Made by a program: the position numbers and the translations under genes
Notes under the pieces: model-generated
Told to the model about the DNA's origin: nothing
The model's database searches: none
Seen by the model: only the letters and a program-made list of their open reading frames with translations
Part shown: piece by piece, positions 19,577 to 29,724 of the stretch
How positions within the stretch are numbered: the first letter of the stretch is position 1
Layout of the letters: each line of letters opens with the position of its first letter
Origin: Gemmatimonas sp.
Lineage (GTDB): Bacteria; Gemmatimonadota; Gemmatimonadetes; Gemmatimonadales; Gemmatimonadaceae
Length of the DNA: 64,000 bases
Assembly: GCF_027531815.1 (NCBI RefSeq)
Contig: NZ_JAPZSK010000010.1
Span: 248,001 to 312,000 of the forward strand
Direction of reading: 5' to 3'

Positions 19577-19650
19577 CTGCAACTCACACCGACGCGATGT
19601 GAGGGGACGCGTACCCTGTCCCCGACTTCCCCGGGCTCAACGGGCCCGGA

Positions 19651-22593
19651 TCAGAAGGTGTACTGGATGCGCGTCATGAGCATGCGACCGATGTCCGGCG
19701 CGCCCGGGAACGTGCGCACGCGGTTGTTGAACACGTTCTGTCCGCTGAGCGACCACATCAGCTTCTGGTCCCCGAGGGTGAACCGCTTGGTGAGCTGGGC
19801 ATCGACCTGGAACGCCTCTGGTACGCTTTCGTAGCAAAAGGTCCCGGCCGGAGCAGGCGAGCACCGACCCGCTCCACCGGAGGCCGACGGGGTCGCTCCG
19901 ACCTGACCGGCGGCAATTGGGAAGGCAAAGCCGGTCGCGTACACGCCCGAGTTGACCTGGTAGGACTCGTTGTAGCGGGTCCGGAGTTCGAGCCCGATGC
20001 CGTTCGACGTGTTACTGTAGCGGGCCCCGATCGAGCCGCGCGAACCCGGCGAATTGGACATCAGCGGCAGGTTGTTCCCCCCGTTGATGCCGTCGAAGAT
20101 AGTCCGGCTCTGCCAGCTGTACATGAAGTCGAAGGTCAGGAGATCGGAGGCCACGACTTCAGCCGCCAGATCCAACCCGTTTACCCAGATGCTGGACCCG
20201 CCGCTGGCGGCGGGCAGATAGGTCGCATACACGGCATTCGGGGCGCTGTTGCCGTTTGCAAAGGTGACGACACCCAGCGGGACCGCCGCCACGCTCGGTG
20301 TGAGCGCCGAGGCCACACCCGACGCCAGTGCCGCCGCCGTCGCGGGGATCTGCGCCGCCGGGACGACGCCGGCAAGCGCCTGGGCAAAGTAGGCGCCCAA
20401 CTGCTGGCCGAGGTAGCCGCCCAGCTGTTGCGGGTTGCCGAAGAAGACATTCGGAGTCGACAAGGCAGCGGGGGTGCCGATGTCGCCGCGCTCCTGGGAC
20501 CAGAACGAGGCGTCGAGGCGGACCCGGTCCTTGATGATCGCCTTGTAGCCCACCTCGAACGTGTTGTTGAAGGCAGCGGCCAGAGGGGCAATGTCCGTCA
20601 GCCTGGCGGGATCGACCGGGACGGTGGCACTGGTCAGGTACGAGACACGGGTCGCGAGGTCGGCGTTGGTGGGCGTCCGGGTGCCGAGAAACTGCACGGC
20701 CCCAGCGGCCAGCTGCTGCGCAACGGCCGCAGGGAAATTGGCCGACAGCGCCTGGGCGATCCCGGGGACGAGGCGAGGGCTGAGCGCTTGCACCGCCCCA
20801 GGGAACGCCGCCGCAGCCGATGCCCCGACAAAGTTCCCCTGACTGGCGAAAGCCGACCGCATGCAGAAACCGCTGTAGGCGCTCGCCGAGCCGCAGCTGC
20901 GGTTGTACTGCCACCCTTCCTTGGGCGGGTTCCCGCGAGCGATCACGTCGTAGCCAGAGCCACCGATGTTCCGGGCCTGCACGAGATCGAGGAAGAAAGC
21001 GAAGTTTGCCGGGGTCTGGAACGCCCGGTTGTACGTGAAGCGGATGTTCTGCGACTCGGTGGGCTTGATGATGAGCGCTGCCCGCGGCGAGAAGAACTGC
21101 CCCTCGATAACGTTGTTGCCGTCCCCGCGCGCGGCCAGCACCAGTTCGAGTTGCTTGATCGGCTTGGTGGACGACTGGATATAGGCCCCGTACTCCGTGA
21201 CGTTGTCCACATCTTCGTTGCGCCCGTTGATCGTGTTCCCCGTGCGCGGATTGGTGAAAATGTAGTCGAGGCCGTAGGTGAACGTCTGCTTCTTGCCGAC
21301 GTCGAATCCATGCTGGAGCTGGGCCGCCATCACACGTGACTGGTCAACGATGGGCTGTCCCGAACGGAGCAGGAAGGTGCCGCGATCGTCGGTCGCGGAC
21401 TCGTTGCCCGCGTTGTTGGAGTTCAGGAACGCCTGCACGAAAAGCCGGTTCCAGCTGAATCGCTGCTGGGCGGTGAGCATCGTCCAGTTGCGGATCTGGG
21501 AGGACCCGTTGGCGCCGGTCATTTCGATGGCGTTGCCGACCCTGGTGTAGCCCACCGTGGTAATGGCCTCGACGCCATCTGCTGGCCGCACGTCCAAGCG
21601 TGCTTCACCACTGGTCCTCTCGAGGCTGAAGTCGCGGGCGTTCGGCCGGCCGGCCCGACTGGCAGGAACCCCGGTCGCGGGAAACACGGTGGGTTCGGAC
21701 CGGTCGTTGTATTCCCAATCGTTGCCGCGCATGTACTCGCCGGACAGCTTGAACGCCATCTTGTCATTCAGCTTGCTGGCATGACGCAGGCCGGCCCGGA
21801 GCACCGAGCGCTCGCCGCCGTCGAGGCTCACCGTGGTCCCCTGCGAGGCAAAGGGCGACTTGGTGATCACGTGAAGCACACCGTTGCCGCTGTTCGGGCC
21901 GTACAGCGCCGACGCGGGGCCGAGCAGCACCTCCATGCGGTCGATGTCCTCGTTCGTCCCCGTGAAGAGGAACGGCACGTTCACGCGCAGCGACGGGACG
22001 CCGGCGAAGCGGTAGTCCTGCAGCATCAGCATCGAACCGCTGAAGGCGTTGTTGAAACCGCGCGACACGATGTTGGCCTGCGCAATACCACCCTTGTTGA
22101 TGTTCACACCGGGCTGCGCCATGAGGTGATCGGCGACCGTAACCGCCGGCCGTTCCTCGATGCGCTCGCTCGAGATCACCGAAATCTGCGCCGGCGCATC
22201 GAGGGCCTTCTCGGGACGCGAACGGCTGGCGGTCACCACCGTCTGCGACAGTGTCGTCGTGGCCTGCGCCAACGCGAAATCCACGGTCTGGCCGGGGCGA
22301 ACGTTGGTGACGGACTTGCGCTCGTACCCGATGAGGCGCGCCGACACCGTGTAGGTACCGTTGGGCAGGTTATTGATCCGATAGCTGCCATCGGCGCCGG
22401 AAACGGCTCCATAGCGCTGGCCGGCGGCCAGTTCGGCACTGATGCCGACGTTCTCGATGGGCCGCCCGGTGGAAGCGTCGGTGATTTTTCCGGAAATGGA
22501 ACCGCCTTGGGCTGCCAGGGGGGAGGTCACGACGGTCGCCGCGGCAACGGCAAACACCACCGCCGCCAGCCTGCGTCGGAGCAACTGGTACAT
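19651..22593 (-). CDS. TonB-dependent outer-membrane receptor with carboxypeptidase-regulatory-like N-domain
   Basis: An outer-membrane, TonB-energised uptake channel of about 980 residues. The ATG at 22593 begins a signal peptide (RRRLAAVVFAVAAATVV, cleavage near LAAQ). It is followed by a CarboxypepD-reg-like beta-sandwich (GSISGKITDASTGRPIENV, YRINNLPNGTYTVSARLIGY), a TonB-box-like QTVVTASR, a plug domain (HLMAQPGVNIN, RMEVLLGPASALYGPNSGNG) and a 22-strand-type barrel ending LMTRIQYTF. It has long Ala/Gln-rich insertions around residues 600-780. The substrate cannot be deduced; no siderophore, B12 or sugar genes are adjacent. The TolA-like protein at 51101-51862 or another TonB must energise it. 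Confidence 0.93.
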   Translation of the reverse strand: MYQLLRRRLAAVVFAVAAATVVTSPLAAQGGSISGKITDASTGRPIENVGISAELAAGQRYGAVSGADGSYRINNLPNGTYTVSARLIGYERKSVTNVRPGQTVDFALAQATTTLSQTVVTASRSRPEKALDAPAQISVISSERIEERPAVTVADHLMAQPGVNINKGGIAQANIVSRGFNNAFSGSMLMLQDYRFAGVPSLRVNVPFLFTGTNEDIDRMEVLLGPASALYGPNSGNGVLHVITKSPFASQGTTVSLDGGERSVLRAGLRHASKLNDKMAFKLSGEYMRGNDWEYNDRSEPTVFPATGVPASRAGRPNARDFSLERTSGEARLDVRPADGVEAITTVGYTRVGNAIEMTGANGSSQIRNWTMLTAQQRFSWNRLFVQAFLNSNNAGNESATDDRGTFLLRSGQPIVDQSRVMAAQLQHGFDVGKKQTFTYGLDYIFTNPRTGNTINGRNEDVDNVTEYGAYIQSSTKPIKQLELVLAARGDGNNVIEGQFFSPRAALIIKPTESQNIRFTYNRAFQTPANFAFFLDLVQARNIGGSGYDVIARGNPPKEGWQYNRSCGSASAYSGFCMRSAFASQGNFVGASAAAAFPGAVQALSPRLVPGIAQALSANFPAAVAQQLAAGAVQFLGTRTPTNADLATRVSYLTSATVPVDPARLTDIAPLAAAFNNTFEVGYKAIIKDRVRLDASFWSQERGDIGTPAALSTPNVFFGNPQQLGGYLGQQLGAYFAQALAGVVPAAQIPATAAALASGVASALTPSVAAVPLGVVTFANGNSAPNAVYATYLPAASGGSSIWVNGLDLAAEVVASDLLTFDFMYSWQSRTIFDGINGGNNLPLMSNSPGSRGSIGARYSNTSNGIGLELRTRYNESYQVNSGVYATGFAFPIAAGQVGATPSASGGAGRCSPAPAGTFCYESVPEAFQVDAQLTKRFTLGDQKLMWSLSGQNVFNNRVRTFPGAPDIGRMLMTRIQYTF

Positions 22594-22705
22594 CTCACAC
22601 CTCGAGAGGGAGGAAAGACAACGAGGGTCGGCGCGCGCGCAAACGGTCACGCGCAAGGGAGGGAGTCCGAAGGTCAAACGCGCCATGGGACCGACGGTCA
22701 GTCAC

Positions 22706-22735
22706 AATGTCGAGTGTTGCGGCGGGATGAGTCAA
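22706..22735 (-). promoter_or_regulatory. Candidate promoter of the TonB-dependent receptor
   Basis: In the 171-base gap upstream of the receptor, TTGACT (22735-22730) lies 18 bases from GACATT (22711-22706) on the minus strand, leaving an untranslated leader of about 105 bases. The -35 element is good and the -10 weak. Confidence 0.35.
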
Positions 22736-22764
22736 TACCCGCGCGGGCGATTTAACGGCCTCAG

Positions 22765-25104
22765 CTATTCCACGCCGCAGATCCGGTCGAGGTCCTGGGG
22801 CCCGACCAAGACGTCCCGCGGGCGCGCCGCACCTTCCGAGGGCGCGAGCACGCCAGCCGCTTCCAGCTGGTCGATGATGCGCGCCGCCCGGCCATACCCG
22901 ATCTTGAGCCGGCGCTGCAACAGCGACGTGGACCCCTGCCGATGCTGAATCACCACTTCTGCCGCCTCTCGGAATCGCGCGTCACGCTCGTTCGAGCCCC
23001 CACCATCATCGTCCTCCCCCTCGCCCGCCGCCTTGGCCTCCTGTGCCCGCACGGCTTCGAGGATGTCGGGCTCCGCTGGCACGCCCCCCGCCGCATCGGC
23101 CTCCATTCGCAGCCGCGCGTCATCGTACCACCGCAGCAGCTTCTCCGTGTCCTCGCTCGACAGGTAGGCCCCCTGCAGGCGTGAGGCCTCGGACTTGCCC
23201 GGCGGAATGAACAGCATATCGCCGTTTCCAAGCAACGACTCAGCGCCCGCCCCATCGATGATGGTGCGACTATCCACCTGCGAGGCCACCCGGAAGGCAA
23301 TCCGGCAGGGGAAATTCGCCTTGATCAGCCCCGTGATGACGTTCACGCTCGGGCGCTGGGTGGCCAGGATGAGATGGATGCCGATGGCGCGCGCCTTCTG
23401 CGCCAGCATGGCAATCGGCGTCTCGACCTCCCCCTGCACGGTCATCATGAGATCCGCCATTTCGTCGATGACCACCACGATGTACGGCAGGATGCCACCG
23501 CCATAGGTGCGGTCCTCAAATGCGACCTCCGGATTGCGCGGCTTCAGCACGGGCGCACCTTCACCGGTCGCGTGCGATGTCACCCGCTTGTTGAACTCCT
23601 GGAGATTGCGGCACGCATTCGCCTCCAGCAGGCGATAGCGATCCTGCATCTCCATGACCGCCCACTTGAGCACGGCCGCGGCATCCCGATTGTCCGTAAT
23701 GACCCTGTGCCGGAGATGCGGCAGTGCGTTGTACACGCTGAGTTCGACCATCTTGGGATCGACCATCAGGAAGCGCAGCGTGCGCGGTGTATGCCGATAG
23801 ACGAGGCTCGTGATGATCGTGTTCACGCACACCGACTTACCTGAACCGGTGGCGCCGGCAATGAGCAGGTGGGGCATCTTGGCCAGGTCGGCAAGCACGG
23901 GGCGGCCCTCGAGATCCTTGCCCAGGGCGATGGGCAGTGCCGCACGCGCCGATCGGAACTCCGGGGCTTCCAGCACTTCGCGCAACACCACCATTTCCGG
24001 CGACGGGTTGGGCACCTCCACCCCGACAGCACCGCGCCCCGGGATTGGTGCCACGATGCGAATGCTGGGCGCACGCATCGCCAGCGCCAGATCGTCGGCA
24101 AGGGCGGCGATCTGCCGGACCTTGATGCCCGCGGCCGGCTCGATTTCGAACTGCGTGACCGTGGGCCCTGTCGTGCGCCCCACCAGTTCGCCGTCCACCT
24201 TGAAGGTGCGCAGCGTGTTCATGAGCTTCTCGCCCGCCAGATCCAGTTCACGTCGGCCGAGATCGGCATTGCGTGGCGGCGGTGGTGACAGCAGATCGGT
24301 TCCCGGAAGATCCTCACTGAACAGCGCGGGCTCTGCCCCCTGCTCCAGTGCCGCCTCGACAACCTCATCCCGCGTTTCCTTCCCCTTCCGGCCCCGCCGT
24401 TCCTTCCCCTCAGGTGTCGGCGGGGCGAACGACTCCTCGGCGGCCACCGCCCCCTTCTTTGTCCGGGACGGGGGGGCCGAGAGCACATCGCGCGCCAGCG
24501 CCGGGTCGATAGCGGGCATCTCCTCCGGGTCAGGCGCCAGCCGCTCGGCGAGCGTTGGCGCGTACCCCGCCGCCGGGGGCGACGCACTCGCTTCACGGGG
24601 CACAACCGGGCCAATCAACAGGCGGATGGGATTCCATCGCAAGGTGGCCACCGTCAGGGCACTGGTGGCGAGCAGGAAAGCGATCCACGCACCGGCAGCC
24701 CCCAACCCCTTGCGGAGGTAGTGCGCAGCAAAGGTTCCCCAGAGGCCCGCGGCCTCGTTGCTCAGCGGATCACCGCCCTGCGCCAGACCAATGGCAACCG
24801 GTACCAGGGTAACCGTTCCGGCGAACAGGACCGTCCAGTCACTCGCATCATCGGCACGCCTGATGCGCCCGAACATGGCCAGGGCCACCACGAGAGAGCC
24901 GAGCGCGATGATCACCATCCCGGGCACGCCCACGGCCGCGACCAGCGTGCAGCGGGCAACCGTTCCGGCAGGGCCGAAGGGGCCGGTGGCGTCCCAGCAC
25001 AGGGCGGTGGTGCTGCGCTGGAAGACGAGGGCGCCCACCAGGAACACCGCCAGCAGACTGAGGCCGATCGCCCCAAGTTCCCGCCGCAAAGGGTGTCGTT
25101 CCAT
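22765..25104 (-). CDS. ftsK: DNA translocase FtsK/SpoIIIE
   Basis: Septal DNA pump that clears chromosome termini and activates dimer resolution. The product of about 779 residues has four N-terminal hydrophobic segments (LSLLAVFLVGALVF, MVIIALGSLVVALAMFG, TVTLVPVAIGLA, GAWIAFLLATSALTVATL), a charged Pro/Ala linker, the alpha/beta motor with LIAGATGSGKSVCVN and VVVIDEMADLMMT, QRPSVNVITGLIKANFP, and a C-terminal winged-helix gamma domain (LLQRRLKIGYGRAARIIDQL). ATG at 25104 is preceded by GGAG at good spacing; the codon before it is TTG. It reads toward the receptor gene. Confidence 0.96.
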   Translation of the reverse strand: MERHPLRRELGAIGLSLLAVFLVGALVFQRSTTALCWDATGPFGPAGTVARCTLVAAVGVPGMVIIALGSLVVALAMFGRIRRADDASDWTVLFAGTVTLVPVAIGLAQGGDPLSNEAAGLWGTFAAHYLRKGLGAAGAWIAFLLATSALTVATLRWNPIRLLIGPVVPREASASPPAAGYAPTLAERLAPDPEEMPAIDPALARDVLSAPPSRTKKGAVAAEESFAPPTPEGKERRGRKGKETRDEVVEAALEQGAEPALFSEDLPGTDLLSPPPPRNADLGRRELDLAGEKLMNTLRTFKVDGELVGRTTGPTVTQFEIEPAAGIKVRQIAALADDLALAMRAPSIRIVAPIPGRGAVGVEVPNPSPEMVVLREVLEAPEFRSARAALPIALGKDLEGRPVLADLAKMPHLLIAGATGSGKSVCVNTIITSLVYRHTPRTLRFLMVDPKMVELSVYNALPHLRHRVITDNRDAAAVLKWAVMEMQDRYRLLEANACRNLQEFNKRVTSHATGEGAPVLKPRNPEVAFEDRTYGGGILPYIVVVIDEMADLMMTVQGEVETPIAMLAQKARAIGIHLILATQRPSVNVITGLIKANFPCRIAFRVASQVDSRTIIDGAGAESLLGNGDMLFIPPGKSEASRLQGAYLSSEDTEKLLRWYDDARLRMEADAAGGVPAEPDILEAVRAQEAKAAGEGEDDDGGGSNERDARFREAAEVVIQHRQGSTSLLQRRLKIGYGRAARIIDQLEAAGVLAPSEGAARPRDVLVGPQDLDRICGVE

Positions 25105-25136
25105 CAATTCTCCGGTGGTGCGCCGATGCCCGCGCG

Positions 25137-25376
25137 TCAGCGCGGCGCGATCATCGCGTCGAGTTGCAGTTGCCGGTCACGATAACGCACGGCGCGCTCG
25201 AAGTGGTCGAGGGTGAGGCAGGCCTGCACATCCGCCTCGAAACCGGCGCTGATGAGCGAGCGCGCGGGCGCCGCCTCATGAGCCACACTGGCGATGCCAC
25301 CCACGAACGGGCGCCCGACGAGTTCTGCCACCCGCGCGCAGGACAGCGATGACCACGACCACTCGATCAGCCACAT
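25137..25376 (-). CDS. Small hypothetical ORF between accC and ftsK
   Basis: I do not recognise this product. From the ATG at 25376 it is 79 residues (MWLIEWSWSS start); a TTG at 25415 would give 92. The C-terminal half is most protein-like, with FVGGIASVAHEAAPARSL and a helical, charged end DHFERAVRYRDRQLQLDAM. GC at third codon positions is high, as in true genes here, and it fills the gap between accC and ftsK on the same strand, but neither start has a clear ribosome-binding site. Confidence 0.4.
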   Translation of the reverse strand: MWLIEWSWSSLSCARVAELVGRPFVGGIASVAHEAAPARSLISAGFEADVQACLTLDHFERAVRYRDRQLQLDAMIAPR

Positions 25377-25422
25377 CGGCGGAGGCGACCGGCGCCTCGC
25401 CGAGCAGCACGGCAAGGCGCAC

Positions 25423-26781
25423 TCAGCCCGGCTCCTTGAGCAAGCCGGCCCCCTCGAACTCCAACCACTTGGTGTGCACCCTCCCCGCTTGGAAATCGGG
25501 GTGCTGCATCACGCGGGCGAGGAATGGCATGGTGGTCTTGACGCCTTCGATCACGAAGCTTTCGAGAGCGATCTGCATGCGCTTGAGCGCCTCCTCGCGC
25601 GTCGCCCCCTGCACGATGAGCTTGGCGATCATCGAGTCGTAGAACGGCGGCACGGTGTAGCCGGCATACGCGTGCGTATCGATTCGTACTCCCGGGCCAC
25701 CAGGCTGATGAAACACCTCCAGCTTCCCTGGCGACGGCTGGAAGTTGCGCGAGGGATCTTCGGCGTTCACGCGGCACTCGATCACATGGCCGCGGAAGGG
25801 GGGCAGCTCCTTTACGGACAAGGGGAGCCCGGCGGCCACACGGATCTGTTCCTTCACGAGATCGACGCCGGTGAGCTGCTCCGTTACCGGATGCTCCACC
25901 TGGATGCGCGTGTTCATCTCCATGAAGTAGAACGAGCCATCCTCGTCGAGCAGCATCTCGATGGTGCCGGCTCCCACGTAGTTGATCGCCTTTGCTCCGC
26001 GGGTCGCGGCCTCGCCCATGCGCTCGCGCAACTCCGGCGTCATCACCGGGCAGGGCGCTTCCTCGATGAGCTTCTGATGCCGGCGCTGCACCGAGCAGTC
26101 GCGCTCTCCCAGGTGAATGACATTGCCGTGCGTATCGCCCAGCACCTGAAACTCGACGTGGCGCGGACGCTCCAGGAACTTCTCGACGTACACATCGCCG
26201 TTACCGAACGCCGAGAGCGCCTCGGAGCGGGCCAGCTGAAACGAGCGGAGGAAGTCGTCGGGATCGCGAGCGACGCGCATGCCCTTGCCCCCACCGCCGG
26301 CGGCAGCCTTGATGATGACGGGAAAGCCGATCTGCCGCGCGAACTCCAGGGCTTCCTCAGGATCCTCGACCGGTCCTGGCGTGCCAGGAACGATCGGTAC
26401 CCCCACCTCCTGCATGGCACGCCGCGCCGAGGCCTTGTCGCCCATGACGCGGATCTGGTCCGGCGTGGGGCCGATGAACGTGATACCGGAGGCCCGGCAG
26501 GTTTCCGCGAATTCGGCGTTCTCGGCGAGGAAACCGTACCCCGGGTGAATGGCGTCCGCCCCCGTGATTTCCGCGGCGGCAATGAGGCGCGGAATCTTCA
26601 GATACGAATCACGACCGGGAGGTGGACCGATGCAGACGTCGTCATCGGCAAAGCGCACGTGCAGCGATTCGCGGTCAGCCTCCGAGTATACGGCGACTGT
26701 CTGGATGTCGAGTTCACGGCACGCACGGATGACGCGGAGTGCGATTTCCCCGCGATTGGCGATCAGGACCTTTTTGAACAT
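25423..26781 (-). CDS. accC: Biotin carboxylase subunit of acetyl-CoA carboxylase
   Basis: ATP-dependent carboxylation of biotin on AccB, first half-reaction of malonyl-CoA synthesis. The 452-residue protein has the canonical order: [33 protein letters not shown], the ATP-grasp [10 protein letters not shown] loop, [34 protein letters not shown] with the catalytic Glu/Asn/Arg, and [11 protein letters not shown]. Normally accC directly follows accB; here pilT lies between them. AccA and AccD are not in the window. Confidence 0.97.
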   Translation of the reverse strand: MFKKVLIANRGEIALRVIRACRELDIQTVAVYSEADRESLHVRFADDDVCIGPPPGRDSYLKIPRLIAAAEITGADAIHPGYGFLAENAEFAETCRASGITFIGPTPDQIRVMGDKASARRAMQEVGVPIVPGTPGPVEDPEEALEFARQIGFPVIIKAAAGGGGKGMRVARDPDDFLRSFQLARSEALSAFGNGDVYVEKFLERPRHVEFQVLGDTHGNVIHLGERDCSVQRRHQKLIEEAPCPVMTPELRERMGEAATRGAKAINYVGAGTIEMLLDEDGSFYFMEMNTRIQVEHPVTEQLTGVDLVKEQIRVAAGLPLSVKELPPFRGHVIECRVNAEDPSRNFQPSPGKLEVFHQPGGPGVRIDTHAYAGYTVPPFYDSMIAKLIVQGATREEALKRMQIALESFVIEGVKTTMPFLARVMQHPDFQAGRVHTKWLEFEGAGLLKEPG

Positions 26782-26852
26782 CCCCTATGGTGGCGAGGTC
26801 ACGTCCCGACCGCCAGCCCTTTACAGCGCCTCCGGGGGTAATTCCAGGCCGC

Positions 26853-28031
26853 TCAGGCGGCGTTGCTCCCCGGCTTAAAGCCCGAGAAGGAGGTATCGCT
26901 GGCGCCGTCGACCCCCCGCACCCGCAACGCGAACTCGGCGGGGTTGGTGGCATTGAACAGGGCGTTCTCGTACGAAATGATCCCGCGTGAGTACCAATTC
27001 ATGAGCGACTGGTCGAAGCTCTGCATGCCGTACGCGACGCTGCCTGCCTTGATCAGGTCCGGAATATTGAGCGATGCCGACAGGTCGCGGATCTGATCAC
27101 GGACCGCCTCGGTATTCACGAGGATTTCGCAGGCAGGAACGCGCCCCGGCTGGTCGGCGCGCGGCACGAGGCGGAGCGACACGACCGCCGACAGGGCGTT
27201 CGCCAGCGCGAATCGCACCTCATTCTGCTGGTGCGGCGGATAGAACGAGAGGACGCGATTGATCGTCAGCGTCGCGTCGGTGGTGTGCAGCGTGGAGAAC
27301 ACCAGATGCCCCGTGCCAGCCGCCTTGAGCGCCACCTCGAGCGTCTCCAGATCGCGGATTTCGCCGATCATGATCACGTCGGGGTCCTGCCGCAACACCC
27401 GTCGGAGCGCCTGGGAGAAGGAAGCGGTATCGGTGCCGACTTCGCGCTGGTTGATGTGGCAGCGCACATCGCGGTGCACGAACTCGATCGGGTCTTCGAT
27501 CGTGATGACGTTGGCGCCGCGGCGCTCGTTGATGTACTGGATCATGGCGGCGAGCGCTGTGCTCTTGCCCGACCCGGTCACGCCGGTCACGAGCACCAGG
27601 CCACGCGGGCGCATTGCGATGTGCTCGAGCACCGGCGGCAGGTTGAGGTCGCGCATGCTCGACGCGGCGTGCGCGATGGCACGCATGGCGAACGCCACGG
27701 TGCCCTTCTGCTGATAGACGTTCACACGAAAGCGCCCGATCCCCGGCACATTGATGGCGAAATCGCTTTCGCGTGCCTCCACGAACTCGCGCAGTTGGGC
27801 CGGCGGCAGGAGATGCTCGGCCAAGGCCCGCAACTCTTCGGGCCGCATGGGCGGCATTTCGAGTGCAACGAGGTCTCCGTGCAACCGCAGTGTGGGCGGC
27901 CGTCCGACCTTGAGATGCAAGTCGGACGCGCCTTCCCGAACCATGCGCTGCAACGCGGCCTTCAGGTCGAGCCCGGTTGCCGGGGCCGCACTGGTGACGG
28001 CGGCGGGCGCCGCGCCGGAGACCATCGTCAT
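26853..28031 (-). CDS. pilT: Type IV pilus retraction ATPase PilT/PilU family
   Basis: Hexameric secretion-type ATPase that depolymerises type IV pili. The 392-residue product has the PAS-like N-domain (GASDLHLKVGRPPTLR), Walker A GVTGSGKST, the Asp box TIEDPIEFVH, Walker B IGEIRDLETLEVAL and the His box GHLVFSTLHTTDAT. It continues with RLVPRADQPGRVPACEILV, and SFDQSLMNWYSRGIISYE near the C-terminus, typical of PilT/PilU. No pilin, PilB, PilC or secretin gene is nearby. Instead it sits between accB (12-base gap) and accC (71-base gap) on the same strand, an unusual place. Confidence 0.92.
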   Translation of the reverse strand: MTMVSGAAPAAVTSAAPATGLDLKAALQRMVREGASDLHLKVGRPPTLRLHGDLVALEMPPMRPEELRALAEHLLPPAQLREFVEARESDFAINVPGIGRFRVNVYQQKGTVAFAMRAIAHAASSMRDLNLPPVLEHIAMRPRGLVLVTGVTGSGKSTALAAMIQYINERRGANVITIEDPIEFVHRDVRCHINQREVGTDTASFSQALRRVLRQDPDVIMIGEIRDLETLEVALKAAGTGHLVFSTLHTTDATLTINRVLSFYPPHQQNEVRFALANALSAVVSLRLVPRADQPGRVPACEILVNTEAVRDQIRDLSASLNIPDLIKAGSVAYGMQSFDQSLMNWYSRGIISYENALFNATNPAEFALRVRGVDGASDTSFSGFKPGSNAA

Positions 28032-28042
28032 GTCATCGTGTC

Positions 28043-28546
28043 TCAGCCGGTCGGATCGATGCGGAAGAGCACCTGCCCGTACTCCACGGCGTGGGTGTCG
28101 GCGATACCGATCTCGCGCACGACGCCGTCGAATTCGGACTCAAGCTCGTTCATGATCTTCATCGCTTCAATAATGCAGACGATCTGCCCCTTGCTGATGC
28201 GATCGCCGACCGATACGTACGGCTTTGCACCCGGCTCAGGAGCCGCGTAGAACGTCCCCACCATGGGCGACTTGATCTCGAGGGCCGCGGACTTCGGCGC
28301 CTCGGCCTTCGGCACCGCTGTTCCCCCCTCCTCGGCAAGACGCGCGGCCGCCACGGCAGGCAACACGGCGGGGGCCGCGACGGCGACCGGGGCCGGGAGC
28401 GCCGGCGCCATGGCCACCGCGGCACGCTGGTGCGGACTCTTCGAGATGCGGAGCTTCATCCCCTTGTCCGAGGAGATCTCGATGGAATCCACCGTGGAGC
28501 CGTCGAGCATCTCGATCAGCTTCTTCACGTAGCGCAGGTCGATCAT
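28043..28546 (-). CDS. accB: Biotin carboxyl carrier protein of acetyl-CoA carboxylase
   Basis: Carries biotin between AccC and the carboxyltransferase. The 167-residue protein has a short N-terminal helix-forming domain (DLRYVKKLIEMLDGSTVDSI), an Ala/Pro-rich linker (about 45-90) and a C-terminal biotinyl domain with KSPMVGTFYAAPEPG and the biotinylation motif IEAMKIMNELESEFDG, Lys in the EAMKI motif being the attachment site. It follows the M24 peptidase gene by about 50 bases. The elongation factor P gene, which often sits beside accB, is absent. Confidence 0.96.
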   Translation of the reverse strand: MIDLRYVKKLIEMLDGSTVDSIEISSDKGMKLRISKSPHQRAAVAMAPALPAPVAVAAPAVLPAVAAARLAEEGGTAVPKAEAPKSAALEIKSPMVGTFYAAPEPGAKPYVSVGDRISKGQIVCIIEAMKIMNELESEFDGVVREIGIADTHAVEYGQVLFRIDPTG

Positions 28547-28597
28547 GGGCGGGAAAGGCTGGAGAATGCACAGCGACCCGGGGCCGCCGTGCAGAGA

Positions 28598-29707
28598 TCA
28601 GGCGATTTCGATGAGATGGCGCGGAAAGCTCGTGAGAACCTCCCGGCCATCGTCCGTCAACACAACGTCGTCTTCGATACGCACCCCACCCCACCCCGGC
28701 ACATAGATGCCCGGTTCGATGGTCACCACCATGCCGGCGGCCAACGGTGCGTCTGCGGTCCTGGACAGGCGCGGGGCTTCATGCACGTCGAGGCCAATGC
28801 CATGGCCCAGCGAGTGCCCGAATTCCTCGCCATATCCGCAGGCGTCAATGTAGTCTCTCGCGATCGCATCTGCAGCCATCCCGGACATTCCGGCCCGAAT
28901 CGCACCCGAAGCGCGCGCATTGGCCTCCTGCACCACCGCGTACAACTCACGCTGTGCGCTGGTGGCCGGGCCAAGCACCACCGTGCGGGTGATATCCGAG
29001 CAGTACCCGTCGCGCACGGCACCAAAATCGAGGAGTACGAGATCGCCCGTCTCGAGCACCCGATCGCCGGCGCGCGCGTGCGGAAGTGCCGAGCGCGGGC
29101 CGGAGGCCACGATCGATGGAAAGGGAAACGCCTCGCTGCCAAGGTCCCGGAGATGGTGTTCAAGGAGACCGGCCACGGCCGTCTCGCGCAGGCCGGGGCG
29201 CAGCAGCTCGAGGGTCCGCCCCAGCGCCCGTTCCGCGACCTCCACGGCCCGTACAATGGTTGCCACCTCGTCGCGATCCTTGACGGCACGCTGCGCTTCG
29301 ACCACATCGGTGGTAGGGCGCCAGTGCCAGCGGGCCCCCTGTTCAAGAAGACGGGCGAAGTCCCGATGCAGGAGATTCGCCGATTCGAATCCGATGCGCT
29401 CGACGCCCGCACTGCCAGCGATCACCGGCCAGAGCCCGGACCACAGGCTGGAGGACTCGATGCGCACGGAAGCGAACCCACCGACTTCCTCCTCTACCTG
29501 GGCCGCATAGCGGAAATCGGTGAAGAGCACGCACTCCAGAGGGGTAACCAGCAGCAACGCGCTGCTGCCCGCAAACCCCGTGAGATAGCGAATGTTCGGC
29601 AGCGCCGTCACCAGCAGCGCGTCGAGGTCAGCGCGAGCGAGCGCATCGCGCAGGGCCGCCACGCGTGCCGGGCGACGATCAACGGGGGAAACGGCATCAG
29701 CGCGCAT
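28598..29707 (-). CDS. M24 family Xaa-Pro peptidase
   Basis: Metallopeptidase of the pita-bread fold, probably cleaving Xaa-Pro bonds in peptides. The 369-residue protein has a creatinase-like N-terminal domain (MRADAVSPVDRR start, LVTALPNIRYLTGFAGSSAL) and the M24 metal ligands in order: LLDFGAVRDGYCSDITRTV (two Asp), GHSLGHGIGLDVHEAP (His), VVTIEPGIYVPG (Glu) and RIEDDVVLT (Glu). It lies between aroQ and accB in the order commonly seen for aroQ-pepQ-accB clusters. Whether it is PepP- or PepQ-like in substrate length is not clear. Confidence 0.9.
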   Translation of the reverse strand: MRADAVSPVDRRPARVAALRDALARADLDALLVTALPNIRYLTGFAGSSALLLVTPLECVLFTDFRYAAQVEEEVGGFASVRIESSSLWSGLWPVIAGSAGVERIGFESANLLHRDFARLLEQGARWHWRPTTDVVEAQRAVKDRDEVATIVRAVEVAERALGRTLELLRPGLRETAVAGLLEHHLRDLGSEAFPFPSIVASGPRSALPHARAGDRVLETGDLVLLDFGAVRDGYCSDITRTVVLGPATSAQRELYAVVQEANARASGAIRAGMSGMAADAIARDYIDACGYGEEFGHSLGHGIGLDVHEAPRLSRTADAPLAAGMVVTIEPGIYVPGWGGVRIEDDVVLTDDGREVLTSFPRHLIEIA

Positions 29708-29724
29708 CGCGCGATGCTATCGGG

